Notes: generated by a model from the letters alone, not told the origin. A DNA stretch of 64,000 nucleotides from Firmicutes bacterium CAG:646 (GCA_000432335.1 HF995366.1:1-64000); one strand, 5' to 3'. Shown: positions 18,436 to 27,471, counted from the stretch's first letter. Numbers and translations: made by a program.

Positions 18436-19319
18436 CGCTCATCACCCACTTTCATCTGGATTACTGCCAGGATTGCAACCATGATCAAAATCAAAATAGA
18501 CATAGCAGCCGCATACCCAAACTTCGGACTATTCTCAAAAGAAGTCGAATAAATATAATGTGACATCGTCATAGTCATTCTCGCCGGGCCTCCTCTGGTC
18601 AGGTTCATGGATTCATCAAACAACTGCAGAGTACCGTTCGTAGACATAATCGCCGTCATCAAAATAGTAGGTTTCAGCAGCGGAATCGTAATCTTAAAGA
18701 AAGACTGTACCGCATTTGCCCCGTCAATCTTAGCTGCTTCATATACAGAATATTCGATATTCTGCATACCGGACAGATAGAATACCATATTATATCCCGT
18801 CCACCGCCAAACCAGAGCAATGATAATTACAAATCTTGCCGTCCAGGCATTACCAAACCACTGAATCGGCTCCATTCCAATATTTCGGAGTACCACATTG
18901 ATAAATCCATCGTTTGCAAAAAGAGAACGGAAAATCAAAGAGTAAGCTACCAGTGATGTTGCACATGGAAGGAAAATACAGGTACGGAACAATCCCTTAA
19001 ACTTCAAATTTTTATTATTCAGCATAGAAGCCAGAGCAAGTCCCAAAACCAACATAATCGGCACCTGAATAATCAAATAAAAAAATGTATTAAATAATGT
19101 CTGTGTAAAAATCTTGTCCTTAAAAATACGGACATAGTTGTCAAACCCACAGAACTGCAGATTCAATCCTACACCTTTCTGTAAGGACAAAATGAACGCC
19201 TGAATCATTGGATAAAAACTCATCCACGCAATCAACAACGTTGCAGGGAGCAAAAACATCCAGCCCGTCAGATTATGCTTTTTTTCCAATGTCAGTCCTT
19301 TTTTCTTCTGACCGCTCAT
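18432..19319 (-). CDS. Sugar ABC transporter permease, LacF/MalF type
   Basis: A 295-residue permease. An N-terminal helix (about 17-37, LTGWMFLLPATLLIAWMSF) is followed by the transmembrane domain, with an EAA loop at YEAAKIDGANAVQSFFKITIP near residue 205. AGGTG lies five bases before the ATG. It follows the binding-protein gene by about 100 bases containing a stem-loop and overlaps the next permease gene by four bases. Family knowledge places it in uptake of lactose or related beta-galactosides here because of the downstream enzymes. Confidence 0.92.
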   Translation of the reverse strand: MSGQKKKGLTLEKKHNLTGWMFLLPATLLIAWMSFYPMIQAFILSLQKGVGLNLQFCGFDNYVRIFKDKIFTQTLFNTFFYLIIQVPIMLVLGLALASMLNNKNLKFKGLFRTCIFLPCATSLVAYSLIFRSLFANDGFINVVLRNIGMEPIQWFGNAWTARFVIIIALVWRWTGYNMVFYLSGMQNIEYSVYEAAKIDGANAVQSFFKITIPLLKPTILMTAIMSTNGTLQLFDESMNLTRGGPARMTMTMSHYIYSTSFENSPKFGYAAAMSILILIMVAILAVIQMKVGDER

Positions 19320-19346
19320 AGAAACACCTCACTCAAACTAAACTTG

Positions 19347-19384
19347 AAAGGTCTGCTGCCGCCATTCGCAGCAGCAGACCTTTT
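19347..19384 (-). terminator. Hairpin between binding-protein and permease genes
   Basis: AAAGGTCTGCTGC pairs with GCAGCAGACCTTT on the minus strand. The U-tract is weak (TTTCAAGTTT), so this is better read as a leaky terminator or 3'-protecting stem for the binding-protein message. Confidence 0.65.
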
Positions 19385-19421
19385 GTCTGTTTATACTATC
19401 TCATGTTGCAAACCGATATCA

Positions 19422-20771
19422 TCAGCCACCCATTGTAAATTCTACTTCTTCCTGAGCCGCCTGAAGTGCGGTGTCAATATCTGCACCCTGCTGCATAATC
19501 TGTCCAAGTGCAGCTCCTACAGCATTACGAGCGTCATAATAGAACGGTCCAGTAATGTTAGATGGTGTTTTTCCTGCAAACTCAACCAGTTTGGAATAAA
19601 CAGCATCTCCGCCCCAGAAATCTACAGTCTGTCCATACGCTTCCGTATCACGAGCTGGCTGCCATGTGGAAATAGCGCCTTTTTCCAGAAGTGTGTCATA
19701 GAACTCTGTGCTTCCTGCAAAACTGGAGTTCAGGAAGTCAACTGCCAGATCTACATTTTTACAATTGGATGTGATCATCCAGGAAGAACCACCGTTGTTG
19801 GAGTAATTTGTTGCTCCTTCTACTGTCTCAAGTCTTGGGATATTGGTGATTGCCCATTTTCCAGCCTGATCTTCTGCAGGTGTAACAGAAGCCATTCTCC
19901 AGCATCCATCAATAACACCGGCTACTGTACCGCCGTTCAGTGCAGCTACACCCTGATCACCGTTGGTTACTTCTGCCAGAATACCTTTTTCTACCAGTTC
20001 CTGATAAACTTCCATACATTCTTTCAGAGCGTCATTTCCAACGATATTCAGACTTCCGTCTTCATTAAACAGGGAAGCTCCAGCTGACTGCAGCATCATC
20101 ATGATCAGATCCGGCTCACCGGAAGTACCTGTCAGCATTGGATTTCCAGTAGCTTCTTTTACTTTTTCACCATTCTCAATGAACTGAGACCAAGTAATAT
20201 CAGTAAAGTCATCTACGGTAAGTCCTGCCTCTTCCAACATATCTGTTCTCAGACCACAAATTACAGTACCGTTATCGAACGGAACAGCATAATTCTTTCC
20301 ATCTACTTTTGAGTAAGCAACTTTGGCTTCTGCAAACTGGCTGAAGTCAATTCCGCTGTCTGTCAGATCTGTAAACACATCCGGGTACAGAGACATATAT
20401 TTCTGAATGGAGTTATCCTGCATCAGAACAATGTCAGGTAATGTACTGAAATCTCCTGCTGCCGCTGCATTTGTAATATTTACTTCAATATCAGTAGACT
20501 GAATCTCCTGCTGTTCTACTGTAAAGTTCGGATGATCTTTCTGGTACAGCTCTGCTGCTTTATCGATAGCATACATATTGAAGTTCTTGTCCCAGCACCA
20601 TACGGTCAGTTTTTCTTCTCCGTCACTGGAACCGCCATCATCTTTTTTCCCATCTTCTGTTGCTGCGTCTTTAGAAGCTGAATCTTTGCTTCCGTCATCT
20701 CCGCCGCCGCAGGCTGCCAGAGAAAATACCATTGTTGAAGCTAATAATACGGAAATAATTTTCTTCTTCAT
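19422..20771 (-). CDS. Sugar-binding lipoprotein, SBP family 1
   Basis: A 449-residue solute-binding protein. The signal peptide ends in the lipobox SLAAC (Cys about 21) followed by a Gly/Asp/Ser/Lys-rich linker. Family 1 features include LTVWCWDKNFN near the mature start, WSQFIENGEKVKEATG, and a C-terminal region with several Trp and Asn residues suited to sugar stacking. The ATG at 20771 is chosen for the AGGAGGG eight bases upstream; an upstream in-frame start lies in the leader. First gene of the galactoside transport operon, behind an extended -10 promoter that lacks a good -35, which suggests activator dependence. Confidence 0.93.
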   Translation of the reverse strand: MKKKIISVLLASTMVFSLAACGGGDDGSKDSASKDAATEDGKKDDGGSSDGEEKLTVWCWDKNFNMYAIDKAAELYQKDHPNFTVEQQEIQSTDIEVNITNAAAAGDFSTLPDIVLMQDNSIQKYMSLYPDVFTDLTDSGIDFSQFAEAKVAYSKVDGKNYAVPFDNGTVICGLRTDMLEEAGLTVDDFTDITWSQFIENGEKVKEATGNPMLTGTSGEPDLIMMMLQSAGASLFNEDGSLNIVGNDALKECMEVYQELVEKGILAEVTNGDQGVAALNGGTVAGVIDGCWRMASVTPAEDQAGKWAITNIPRLETVEGATNYSNNGGSSWMITSNCKNVDLAVDFLNSSFAGSTEFYDTLLEKGAISTWQPARDTEAYGQTVDFWGGDAVYSKLVEFAGKTPSNITGPFYYDARNAVGAALGQIMQQGADIDTALQAAQEEVEFTMGG

Positions 20772-20884
20772 GTTACGTACCCTCCTGAAAATAATAAATT
20801 TTCCCATTCACAAATTCTACTTTCAAATGCTCTACTTTACTTTGTATATTATGTACAGTTTTTGAACTCTTTGTGAATCATCAT

Positions 20885-20925
20885 GGGTATATTATAACAA
20901 TTACCTCTTATCCATTGTGCACATT
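20885..20925 (-). promoter_or_regulatory. Putative activator-dependent promoter of the galactoside operon
   Basis: The minus strand has TGTTATAAT, an extended -10 (TATAAT at 20891-20896), about 110 bases before the binding-protein start. The position 17 bases upstream shows no good -35. The adjacent AraC gene is the obvious candidate activator; its site would lie at about 20900-20940, but I cannot define it. Confidence 0.55.
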
Positions 20926-20960
20926 TTCAACTCCATTTTATGCATTTTCGCCCATTTTGC

Positions 20961-20988
20961 AAAAAAGGATGGCATTTTCACCATCCTT
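20961..20988 (-). terminator. Terminator overlapping the end of the AraC gene
   Basis: Minus-strand AAGGATGG and CCATCCTT flank a loop that contains the AraC stop codon, followed by T6. The last AraC codons form the left arm. Confidence 0.85.
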
Positions 20989-21910
20989 CCTGCGTTTTTA
21001 TATCATATTTCAACAATTTTCGCTCATAGTGTTCTGGCTTCGCCCTCCACTCACGCGGCGAAATACCCATAACTTTTTGAAAGTTCCTATTAAAAGTGGA
21101 CAATGTGGAAAATCCCGCTCGAACAGCAATATCTCCGATAGAATCATTGGTTCGTTTCAGCTCGTCACAGGCGGTCTTAATCCTCACCCAATTAATATAC
21201 TCCACCGGCGTCATATTCATACATTTGGAAAAAATTCTCCGAAAATGTGTCTCACTGATATGGCATAGCTGCGCCAATTCCTCGATTTTAATCTGCTGAT
21301 CGTAATATTCACTGATAAAGTCCAACGCCGGAGATATTGCCACACTATTACTCAGTGGTCCCTCCTCCCGCTCATCTTCCGTCTTATTCCAGCGAGCGAG
21401 CTCAATAAGAAACGCCAGCAGCATCCCTTTCATTTCTTCCATATACAGCTCTTTCCGGTTTCTCATAATTTCCATAATCTGACGGATCATCGCGGCCACT
21501 TCCGGCTTTTCCTCCACCCGAACAAAATGCGCCTTTCGATTGATCCTGCGTATCAGCCGATCTGCCATCAGAGGGTTATCATGATAAAACTCCTGTAAAA
21601 ACGCATCCACATCTATGAACAGATACTCCCAGGAGCTGAAACTATCCCCATCCGAATTTGTATTATGCGGAAGATTCTTCGGAATGACAGAAAACATCCC
21701 TCCTGAAAAAGAGCAATCCTCTTCCTCCAGCGTAAGGATTCCCTTACCTGAATAGCAAAATCCCACCTCCAGATGATTGTGAAAATGAAGATAGTCAATC
21801 TCTCTTCCATAATTCTGCGTCCATTTTTCTCCCAGAAGCGCCAATATAGAGCTTCCGGCAGGCATTTCATAGTATCGGTATTCTATTCTGGGTTTTCTTT
21901 TTTTACTCAT
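20978..21910 (-). CDS. AraC family transcriptional regulator
   Basis: A 310-residue regulator. The N-terminal cupin-like ligand domain (about 1-160) includes HFHNHLEVGFCYSGKG, and the C-terminal double helix-turn-helix (about 205-300) includes the first HTH (IKIEELAQLCHISETHFRRIF) and the second (GDIAVRAGFSTLSTFNRNFQ, then GISPREWR). It lies directly upstream of the galactoside transport operon on the same strand and probably activates it in response to a galactoside. It also lies only 23 bases after nrdD, with an AGGGGG ribosome site, so some of its message may come from nrdD read-through. Confidence 0.92.
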   Translation of the reverse strand: MSKKRKPRIEYRYYEMPAGSSILALLGEKWTQNYGREIDYLHFHNHLEVGFCYSGKGILTLEEEDCSFSGGMFSVIPKNLPHNTNSDGDSFSSWEYLFIDVDAFLQEFYHDNPLMADRLIRRINRKAHFVRVEEKPEVAAMIRQIMEIMRNRKELYMEEMKGMLLAFLIELARWNKTEDEREEGPLSNSVAISPALDFISEYYDQQIKIEELAQLCHISETHFRRIFSKCMNMTPVEYINWVRIKTACDELKRTNDSIGDIAVRAGFSTLSTFNRNFQKVMGISPREWRAKPEHYERKLLKYDIKTQEGW

Positions 21911-21933
21911 AATCCCCCTGAAACTTTCTTTTT

Positions 21934-24078
21934 TTACATGGATTTACGGTCTGCAATCTCTGCCATTTTCGCATCATTTAATCGGGTATCTCCATGCACC
22001 CGGCTGTAAGACAGATAACCGTTCATCCGGTCAATCTTCGTCAGATTTCTAGAACCGCATACCGGACACACATCCATCTCCAGTTCCTGATGGCCACAAT
22101 CATCGCAGTATGCTAGAGACAGATTTACTCCCTCGTAATATCCCAGATCCATCGCTCTGCGAATCAACGCCTTGATCGCATGAACATTGTAATCGATGGG
22201 GTATCTCACATACTGGATTTTCCCTCCATTGCACAATTCCCAGAATCTGCCTTCCAGATCCTGTTTCTGGATTGGACTGATATCCTCCGCCACATGGCAG
22301 TGGAAACTATTGCTCACATACGGTCTGTCAGATACGCCCCGCACAATGCCAAACATTTTTCTGAACTGCTCTACCTGCAGTCCACAAAGGCTCTCTGCCG
22401 GCGTTCCGTAAATGGCATACAGAATCTGATCTTCTTTCTTATACACATCGATCTTCTTATTGATATACTTCAAAACCTCCAGCGCAAACTCTCCGTCTTC
22501 GGTGATGGACTTTCCATTATAAAGTTCCTGAAGCTCATTTAACGCAGTGATCCCGAAAGAAGCGGTCATAGGACGGAGCAGCGGACGGATCTTATCCCCT
22601 GGTTTTAAATGTCCGCCATAAAATCCTCCCTCACAGTACGCCAGCGGGTTTGTGGATGCACGCATCTCTCCCAGATAATCATATGTTCTCTTATGTAGTC
22701 CCCGGATCATCTCCAGATAAAAGTCCAGAACCTCATAAAAGTCTCGGTTCTCCGCTCTTGATTTTGCCAAAATCATCGGCAGATGGAGACTCACTGCGCC
22801 AATATTAAACCGTCCCACAAATACAGGCACATCATTTTCGTCTGCCGGCTCCATGCCGCCTCTCTCATACCAGGGGCTCAAAAATGCCCGGCATCCCATG
22901 GGGCTGATTACCTTTTTGTACTTTTTGTACATACTGGAAATATACCCTTCTCCGCTCATAGACAGCCAATCCGGATACATGGTCTTCGCAGAACATGCAA
23001 CTCCCGCCTCAAATACATCTTCACATTCACATCCCAGATCATGGATATTTTTATCATACAAAAATACGATTTTCGGGAATAATACCGGTTTTTTATGCCC
23101 CTTCTTGCCCTGTCCTTCCTTGTGCACATTTAACAGAGAAACAGAAATCATTTTTTCAAAACGGCTGGTACCCAGTCCCAGTGTCACCGTCACAAAAGGA
23201 TAATCTCCACGGGAGGAGCCCACAGTATTCAGCTTATACTCAATTCCCTGCCAGCCCTGATCACAGTCGCGGCATACCTTTTCCCAGGCATATTTTTCTG
23301 CCCGCTCTTCTCTTCCTGACCAGGAAACATCCGTATATTCTAAAAATTCTTCGTGATATTTATCATAACTTTTCTTTGCATACGGCGCCAGAATCTTATC
23401 CACCTCCGGCACTGTAAATCCACCGTACTGCTGAGCGGCAGTACTGAGAATGATATCTCCCATAACGTCAAAGGCAGTATCCAGCGTCTTTGGCTCGTTG
23501 TACCAAACATTTCCCATCTCAAAACCGTCCTTCAGTACAGAAGCCACATCGAACAGACAACAGTTCATGGTGTCCAGACGGGCTGACTGATCATGGATGT
23601 AAATATAACCGTCTTTACATGCCTGAAGTTCATTTCTATTCATAAAAAACTTTCTGTAAAGCTCTTTATTCAATTCGTTAAAAATCAAACTTCTCTTCGT
23701 AGCTACCAGCGCGCTGTCTGTATTGGCATTACTCTTATCTCCAATATAGCGAATAGACTGACTCTTTGTATATACCTCATCCATCATATGAATAAAGTCT
23801 ACCTTGTAGTTTCGATAGTCCCGGTAACTCTTTGCCACTGCCGGATTCACCTGTTCCAAAGCCCCCTCCACGATATTATGCATATCCTGGATAAAGATCC
23901 CGTCCTTGCGTTTCTTTCCCAGAGTCTCTGCCTGTTCCGTCGCGTATTTACACAGAAAATCTATCTCTTCCGGCGCAAAAGAATACATAACCCTGCTTGC
24001 TGATTTGTTCACCGCACGCACGATTTTATCGGCGTTAAAGGGCTCTTTCGTTCCGTCTTTCTTGATAATATATACCAT
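21934..24078 (-). CDS. nrdD: Anaerobic ribonucleoside-triphosphate reductase
   Basis: A 714-residue class III reductase making dNTPs without oxygen. An N-terminal ATP-cone (KKDGTKEPFNADKIVRAV) comes first. The catalytic barrel follows, with a Cys in NPLAYCEGGFYGG. A zinc site near the C-terminus has two CxxC pairs (CDDCG and CPVCG). The glycyl-radical loop is DRMNGYLSYSR, with Gly about residue 687. It needs the radical-SAM activase NrdG, which is not next door here; the following gene is AraC. An NrdR-box-like sequence lies in the leader, 16 bases before the start codon. Confidence 0.96.
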   Translation of the reverse strand: MVYIIKKDGTKEPFNADKIVRAVNKSASRVMYSFAPEEIDFLCKYATEQAETLGKKRKDGIFIQDMHNIVEGALEQVNPAVAKSYRDYRNYKVDFIHMMDEVYTKSQSIRYIGDKSNANTDSALVATKRSLIFNELNKELYRKFFMNRNELQACKDGYIYIHDQSARLDTMNCCLFDVASVLKDGFEMGNVWYNEPKTLDTAFDVMGDIILSTAAQQYGGFTVPEVDKILAPYAKKSYDKYHEEFLEYTDVSWSGREERAEKYAWEKVCRDCDQGWQGIEYKLNTVGSSRGDYPFVTVTLGLGTSRFEKMISVSLLNVHKEGQGKKGHKKPVLFPKIVFLYDKNIHDLGCECEDVFEAGVACSAKTMYPDWLSMSGEGYISSMYKKYKKVISPMGCRAFLSPWYERGGMEPADENDVPVFVGRFNIGAVSLHLPMILAKSRAENRDFYEVLDFYLEMIRGLHKRTYDYLGEMRASTNPLAYCEGGFYGGHLKPGDKIRPLLRPMTASFGITALNELQELYNGKSITEDGEFALEVLKYINKKIDVYKKEDQILYAIYGTPAESLCGLQVEQFRKMFGIVRGVSDRPYVSNSFHCHVAEDISPIQKQDLEGRFWELCNGGKIQYVRYPIDYNVHAIKALIRRAMDLGYYEGVNLSLAYCDDCGHQELEMDVCPVCGSRNLTKIDRMNGYLSYSRVHGDTRLNDAKMAEIADRKSM

Positions 24079-24093
24079 GACTACCTCTCCTTA

Positions 24094-24109
24094 CCACTAT
24101 ATATAGTTT
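24094..24109 (-). promoter_or_regulatory. NrdR box upstream of nrdD
   Basis: The minus strand reads AAACTATATATAGTGG, matching 14 of 16 positions of the NrdR consensus ACACWATATATWGTGT, including the whole core. It lies between the likely -10 (TGTTATACT at about 24150) and the start codon. NrdR is the ATP/dATP-sensing repressor of nrd genes. Boxes usually come in pairs; I see only a poor second one. Confidence 0.72.
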
Positions 24110-24162
24110 CTTCTCTTATTCTTCTAACAACATTTTGTATGCACCAGTATAACACGCTTTTC

Positions 24163-24206
24163 CACAAAAGGGAAGAGGAAGAACTGTAAAATTTCTTCCT
24201 CTTCCC
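24163..24206 (-). terminator. Terminator of the zinc-ribbon membrane gene
   Basis: GGGAAGAGGAAGAA pairs with TTCTTCCTCTTCCC on the minus strand, followed by TTTTG. It lies 40 bases after the stop of the 24246 gene and before the nrdD promoter. Confidence 0.85.
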
Positions 24207-24245
24207 GCTGCTCTTTTGGTTATATCATCACGAACCGCTCCTCAT

Positions 24246-25007
24246 TCAACGATATCCCATGGGAACCAGAACAATCTCACATTCCGCCTCATTTTCCGGT
24301 TGCATGGAAATTTCTGCGCCCTCTAAAAGGGTAAGTCCCAGAGTTCTGGAAGGACCGCTGACCTCCTCCTGATCCAGATAATATACTTCCTCCGCCCGGT
24401 TTTCCTCAGAATAATCCATATAATAAAAATATCCCTGCCCCGTCTTAATCACCGCATCATACACGCCCACCGGAAAATCTTTCCCGGCAATCATAATCTC
24501 TTCTGTCACCAGGATCTCTTTCGTCGCTGCGCTCTCTTCCTGAGATTCTCCCTGAACCTCACTCTGGCTTTCTCCCTGCTCCTCCATCTCATCCAAAACG
24601 TCTTCCAACTGAGCAAAAATCTCCTGATTTTCCTCGTATTTTTCCACTTGTTCACTGACATCCAGAAACTCATCTCCGTCCCATTGGAACGTCTCCATGG
24701 TCTCCACTTGCTCCTCGCTCTTCTTCTGACCGGAACGTATCGCATAGACCACGGTCAGAATAAGAACAACGATAAAAGCAAAAATCCAAAAAACTCTGCC
24801 CTTTTCTTCTTTTTCTTCCGAAAGAGGCTCGGTGACCTGTTTCTGCTGGTTGGGCTTCCCCCCTTTGGAAACAGGCATTGGTTTCTCATCCTCCCGCATC
24901 TCATTCAGGTAATATCGACCCGTTTCGCTGGGATAATACATTCCACAGTCCTGACATCTGCCATTTACAATTCTTCCCCCACATACACTGCATTTTGTCT
25001 GTTCCAT
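24246..25007 (-). CDS. Zinc-ribbon single-pass membrane protein, unknown function
   Basis: A 253-residue protein. An N-terminal zinc ribbon (CSVCGG and CQDCG within the first 25 residues) is followed by a basic/polar linker. One transmembrane helix is near residue 75 (VFWIFAFIVVLILTVVYAI). A strongly acidic, Glu/Gln-rich stalk runs from about 95 to 160, and a C-terminal domain of about 90 residues is rich in beta strands (KDFPVGVYDAVIKTGQGYFYYM). The start at 25007 has AAGGAG upstream and brings the ribbon to the N-terminus; a longer frame is without support. The topology puts the ribbon inside and the C-terminal domain outside. Function unknown; it stands alone. Confidence 0.8.
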   Translation of the reverse strand: MEQTKCSVCGGRIVNGRCQDCGMYYPSETGRYYLNEMREDEKPMPVSKGGKPNQQKQVTEPLSEEKEEKGRVFWIFAFIVVLILTVVYAIRSGQKKSEEQVETMETFQWDGDEFLDVSEQVEKYEENQEIFAQLEDVLDEMEEQGESQSEVQGESQEESAATKEILVTEEIMIAGKDFPVGVYDAVIKTGQGYFYYMDYSEENRAEEVYYLDQEEVSGPSRTLGLTLLEGAEISMQPENEAECEIVLVPMGYR

Positions 25008-25154
25008 GCTCCATCCTCTCCTTCTCGTTCCTGTGGCAGTTACTGTTGCTGTTGACACTACCCTATCACAGTTCCTGCCTTCTTGCAACATGGCTTTTAC
25101 CGTGTGAATAGTGATTTTTTATCACTTTAATTTGATATCATTAAAAATTAATCA

Positions 25155-25182
25155 TTGTATTTCCACCAATTCCTGCTATAAT
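25155..25182 (+). promoter_or_regulatory. Promoter of asnA
   Basis: TTGTAT (25155-25160), a 16-base spacer and TATAAT (25177-25182), giving a leader of about 30 bases ahead of GAGGAGG. Confidence 0.75.
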
Positions 25183-25219
25183 GTCTTATAAAGTCTTAGA
25201 AATTTTTGAGGAGGATACC

Positions 25220-26230
25220 ATGGAAGATTTTATTATTCCCCAAAACTACCAACCAGCTTTGAATCTCCACGATACCCAGATTGCCATTAAAACCGTGAAG
25301 GATTTCTTTCAGAAAACCCTGGCGGAACGGCTGCATCTTCTCCGGGTATCTGCACCGCTTTTCGTCAACCCGGCTTCCGGATTAAATGACAACCTGAATG
25401 GCGTAGAGCGCCCCGTACAGTTTGACCTCAAAGAAATTCCCGATGAAAATGCTGAAATTGTCCATTCTCTGGCAAAATGGAAACGATATGCCCTGAAAAA
25501 ATATGGATTTTCCCAAGGGGAAGGACTTTACACCGATATGATCGCTATCCGGCGGGACGAAGATACGGACAATATTCATTCTATTTATGTGGATCAGTGG
25601 GACTGGGAAAAGATTATTTCCCGGGAGGAACGGACCATGGAGACTTTGCAGAATGTAGTCCGCACCGTCTACACTGCCTTGAAAAAAACAGAAAAATACA
25701 TGGCTATTCAATATGATTATATAGAAGAAATACTCCCGCGGGATATTTTTTTCATCACTTCTCAGGAACTGGAAGACCGCTATCCTTCCCACTCTCCCAA
25801 AGAACGAGAGTACCTGATTGCTAAAGAAAAGGGTGCCGTATTCATCATGCAGATTGGAAAATATCTGGCTTCCGGCGAGCGCCACGACGGTCGCGCCCCG
25901 GACTATGACGACTGGGAACTGAACGGAGATATTATCGTATACTATCCCGTTCTGGATATTGCGCTGGAGCTCTCTTCCATGGGAATCCGTGTAGACTCCC
26001 ATTCCCTGAAACGCCAGTTAGCAATCAGCGGATGCGAAGACCGGGCTTCTCTGGACTTTCAGAAAGCCATTCTGAATGATGAACTCCCCTTCACCATCGG
26101 GGGCGGCATTGGACAGTCCCGTATCTGTATGTTTTATCTCAGAAAAGCGCATATCGGGGAAGTTCACTGTTCCCTGTGGTCGGAGAAAACATTACGGACA
26201 GCACAGGAACAGGGAATTCCTCTTCTATAA
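25220..26230 (+). CDS. asnA: Aspartate--ammonia ligase (asparagine synthetase A)
   Basis: A 336-residue enzyme making asparagine from aspartate, ammonia and ATP. It is a class II tRNA-synthetase-like fold. Landmarks: QTAIKTVKDFF-type opening (here TQIAIKTVKDFF), VSAPLFV, LNDNLNGVERPV, the KWKRYAL segment, and the motif 3-like GGGIGQSRICM near the end. The start at 25220 is fixed by GAGGAGG seven bases upstream. It is monocistronic, with its own promoter and a strong terminator. Confidence 0.96.
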   Translation: MEDFIIPQNYQPALNLHDTQIAIKTVKDFFQKTLAERLHLLRVSAPLFVNPASGLNDNLNGVERPVQFDLKEIPDENAEIVHSLAKWKRYALKKYGFSQGEGLYTDMIAIRRDEDTDNIHSIYVDQWDWEKIISREERTMETLQNVVRTVYTALKKTEKYMAIQYDYIEEILPRDIFFITSQELEDRYPSHSPKEREYLIAKEKGAVFIMQIGKYLASGERHDGRAPDYDDWELNGDIIVYYPVLDIALELSSMGIRVDSHSLKRQLAISGCEDRASLDFQKAILNDELPFTIGGGIGQSRICMFYLRKAHIGEVHCSLWSEKTLRTAQEQGIPLL

Positions 26231-26296
26231 AAGACACGTTTTACAACTTATATCTTAGAATTAAAATCAAAAACTGTGGTATAAATCACTGGTTAT

Positions 26297-26343
26297 AGAA
26301 AAAAGTATCCTTGTTTTCCTGAAATTCCGGGATACTTTTTTCT
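26297..26343. terminator. Bidirectional terminator between asnA and dapF
   Basis: AAAAAAGTATCC pairs with GGATACTTTTTT around an 18-base loop. It has an A-run on one side and a T-run on the other, serving the convergent asnA and dapF. Confidence 0.85.
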
Positions 26344-26396
26344 GAAAATACAATTTGATCCCCCAAATTCTTGCATTTTTATACCCAATTCAAAAT

Positions 26397-27260
26397 TTAA
26401 CAGTTCTTTATTTCCCCATCAAAAACTATCTCCGCAGGTCCTGTCATGTATACCTGATTTTCTTCTCTGTCCCAGAAAATCTCCAAATCCCCTCCCAGAA
26501 GCTTTACGGTCACGCAATCTTTTGTATAACCGTTTAATATAGAAGCCACTGCCACGGCGCAGGCGCCCGTCCCGCAGGCAAGCGTTTCCCCGGAACCTCT
26601 CTCCCACACTCGCATTTCTGCCGTATGATCATCCAGAATCTTTACAAATTCCGTATTAACCCGATCAGGAAAACAGGAATGATTTTCAAATAACGGACCT
26701 ACCTTTTCAATATCCAGTCCTTGTACGTCATCCAGGTAGACAATACCATGGGGATTTCCCATAGAAACTGCCGTGATATGATATTCCTGACCGCCGATGG
26801 TTATAGGCGCATTCACGATCTGTTTTCCATGAAAATCGTTGTTTTTCCCCATTTTCTCCGGCAATACAGGAATCTTCTCCGGTTCCAGAATGGGAGCACC
26901 CATATTTACCCGAATTCGCTCCACTTTTCCCTCTTCTACTGTCAGTTCCAAATATTTAACCCCGCTGGGTGTGCTGACAGTAATGGAGGTTTTATCCGTC
27001 AGACCGTAATCGTACACGTATTTACCCACACAGCGAATACCGTTTCCGCACATGGAGCCCCGGGACCCATCCGCATTGTACATATCCATCTCAAAATCTG
27101 CCACATCTGAGGGCTTGATCAAAATCAACCCGTCCGAACCAATCCCAAAATGACGGTCACTTACTTTTTTTGCCATTTCACTGGGATTTTCCACTGTTTC
27201 CTCAAAACAATTTACATATACATAATCATTTCCAATTCCCTGCATCTTTGTAAATTTCAT
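26397..27260 (-). CDS. dapF: Diaminopimelate epimerase
   Basis: A 287-residue enzyme converting LL- to meso-diaminopimelate for lysine and peptidoglycan. It has the two catalytic Cys motifs, MCGNGIRC (residue about 75) and ACGTGACAV (about 222), plus the N-terminal GIGNDYVYV and the NPHGIVYL segment. GAAGGAG lies upstream of the ATG. Its promoter (TATAAT at 27305-27310) is divergent from that of the purine permease, within about 35 bases of it. Confidence 0.97.
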   Translation of the reverse strand: MKFTKMQGIGNDYVYVNCFEETVENPSEMAKKVSDRHFGIGSDGLILIKPSDVADFEMDMYNADGSRGSMCGNGIRCVGKYVYDYGLTDKTSITVSTPSGVKYLELTVEEGKVERIRVNMGAPILEPEKIPVLPEKMGKNNDFHGKQIVNAPITIGGQEYHITAVSMGNPHGIVYLDDVQGLDIEKVGPLFENHSCFPDRVNTEFVKILDDHTAEMRVWERGSGETLACGTGACAVAVASILNGYTKDCVTVKLLGGDLEIFWDREENQVYMTGPAEIVFDGEIKNC

Positions 27261-27340
27261 ATTTTCTCTGCTCCTTCTCTTGTCTATTTTCAGATTCTAA
27301 AACTATTATAATGCATTTTGTCGAATCTGGAAATATGGCA

Positions 27341-27370
27341 TTGACAAATCCCTCTTTTATCCGCTACAAT
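27341..27370 (+). promoter_or_regulatory. Promoter of the purine permease leader
   Basis: TTGACA (27341-27346), an 18-base spacer and TACAAT (27365-27370). Transcription should begin near 27377, immediately at the foot of the structured leader. Confidence 0.8.
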
Positions 27371-27379
27371 GCACTTTAG

Positions 27380-27446
27380 AAGGTAACCATTTCCTGAGGG
27401 TTTAAGGCTCCACCGGAATGGTTACTTTGTATTTTGTAACCATTTT
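27380..27446 (+). ncRNA. Candidate switching leader RNA of the purine permease
   Basis: GTAACCATT (27383-27391) can pair with AATGGTTAC (27417-27425). This encloses a conserved-looking internal loop (CCTGAGGGTTTAAGGCTCC with TCC/GGA and GAG/CTC pairs). The same AATGGTTAC can instead pair with a second GTAACCATT copy at 27436-27444, which is followed by TTTAT and lies before the ribosome site. Two mutually exclusive helices sharing a strand are the hallmark of a riboswitch or attenuator. It does not match the guanine/adenine three-way-junction riboswitch or others I can recall, and the ligand is unknown. Confidence 0.55.
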
Positions 27447-27471
27447 ATCACCATTAGAGGAGGGAAATCTC

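Noticed and set aside
27261..27471. A classical purine (guanine/adenine) riboswitch
   Set aside because: The three-way-junction core and its conserved loop sequences are absent. The visible fold is a single long helix with an internal loop and an alternative helix.
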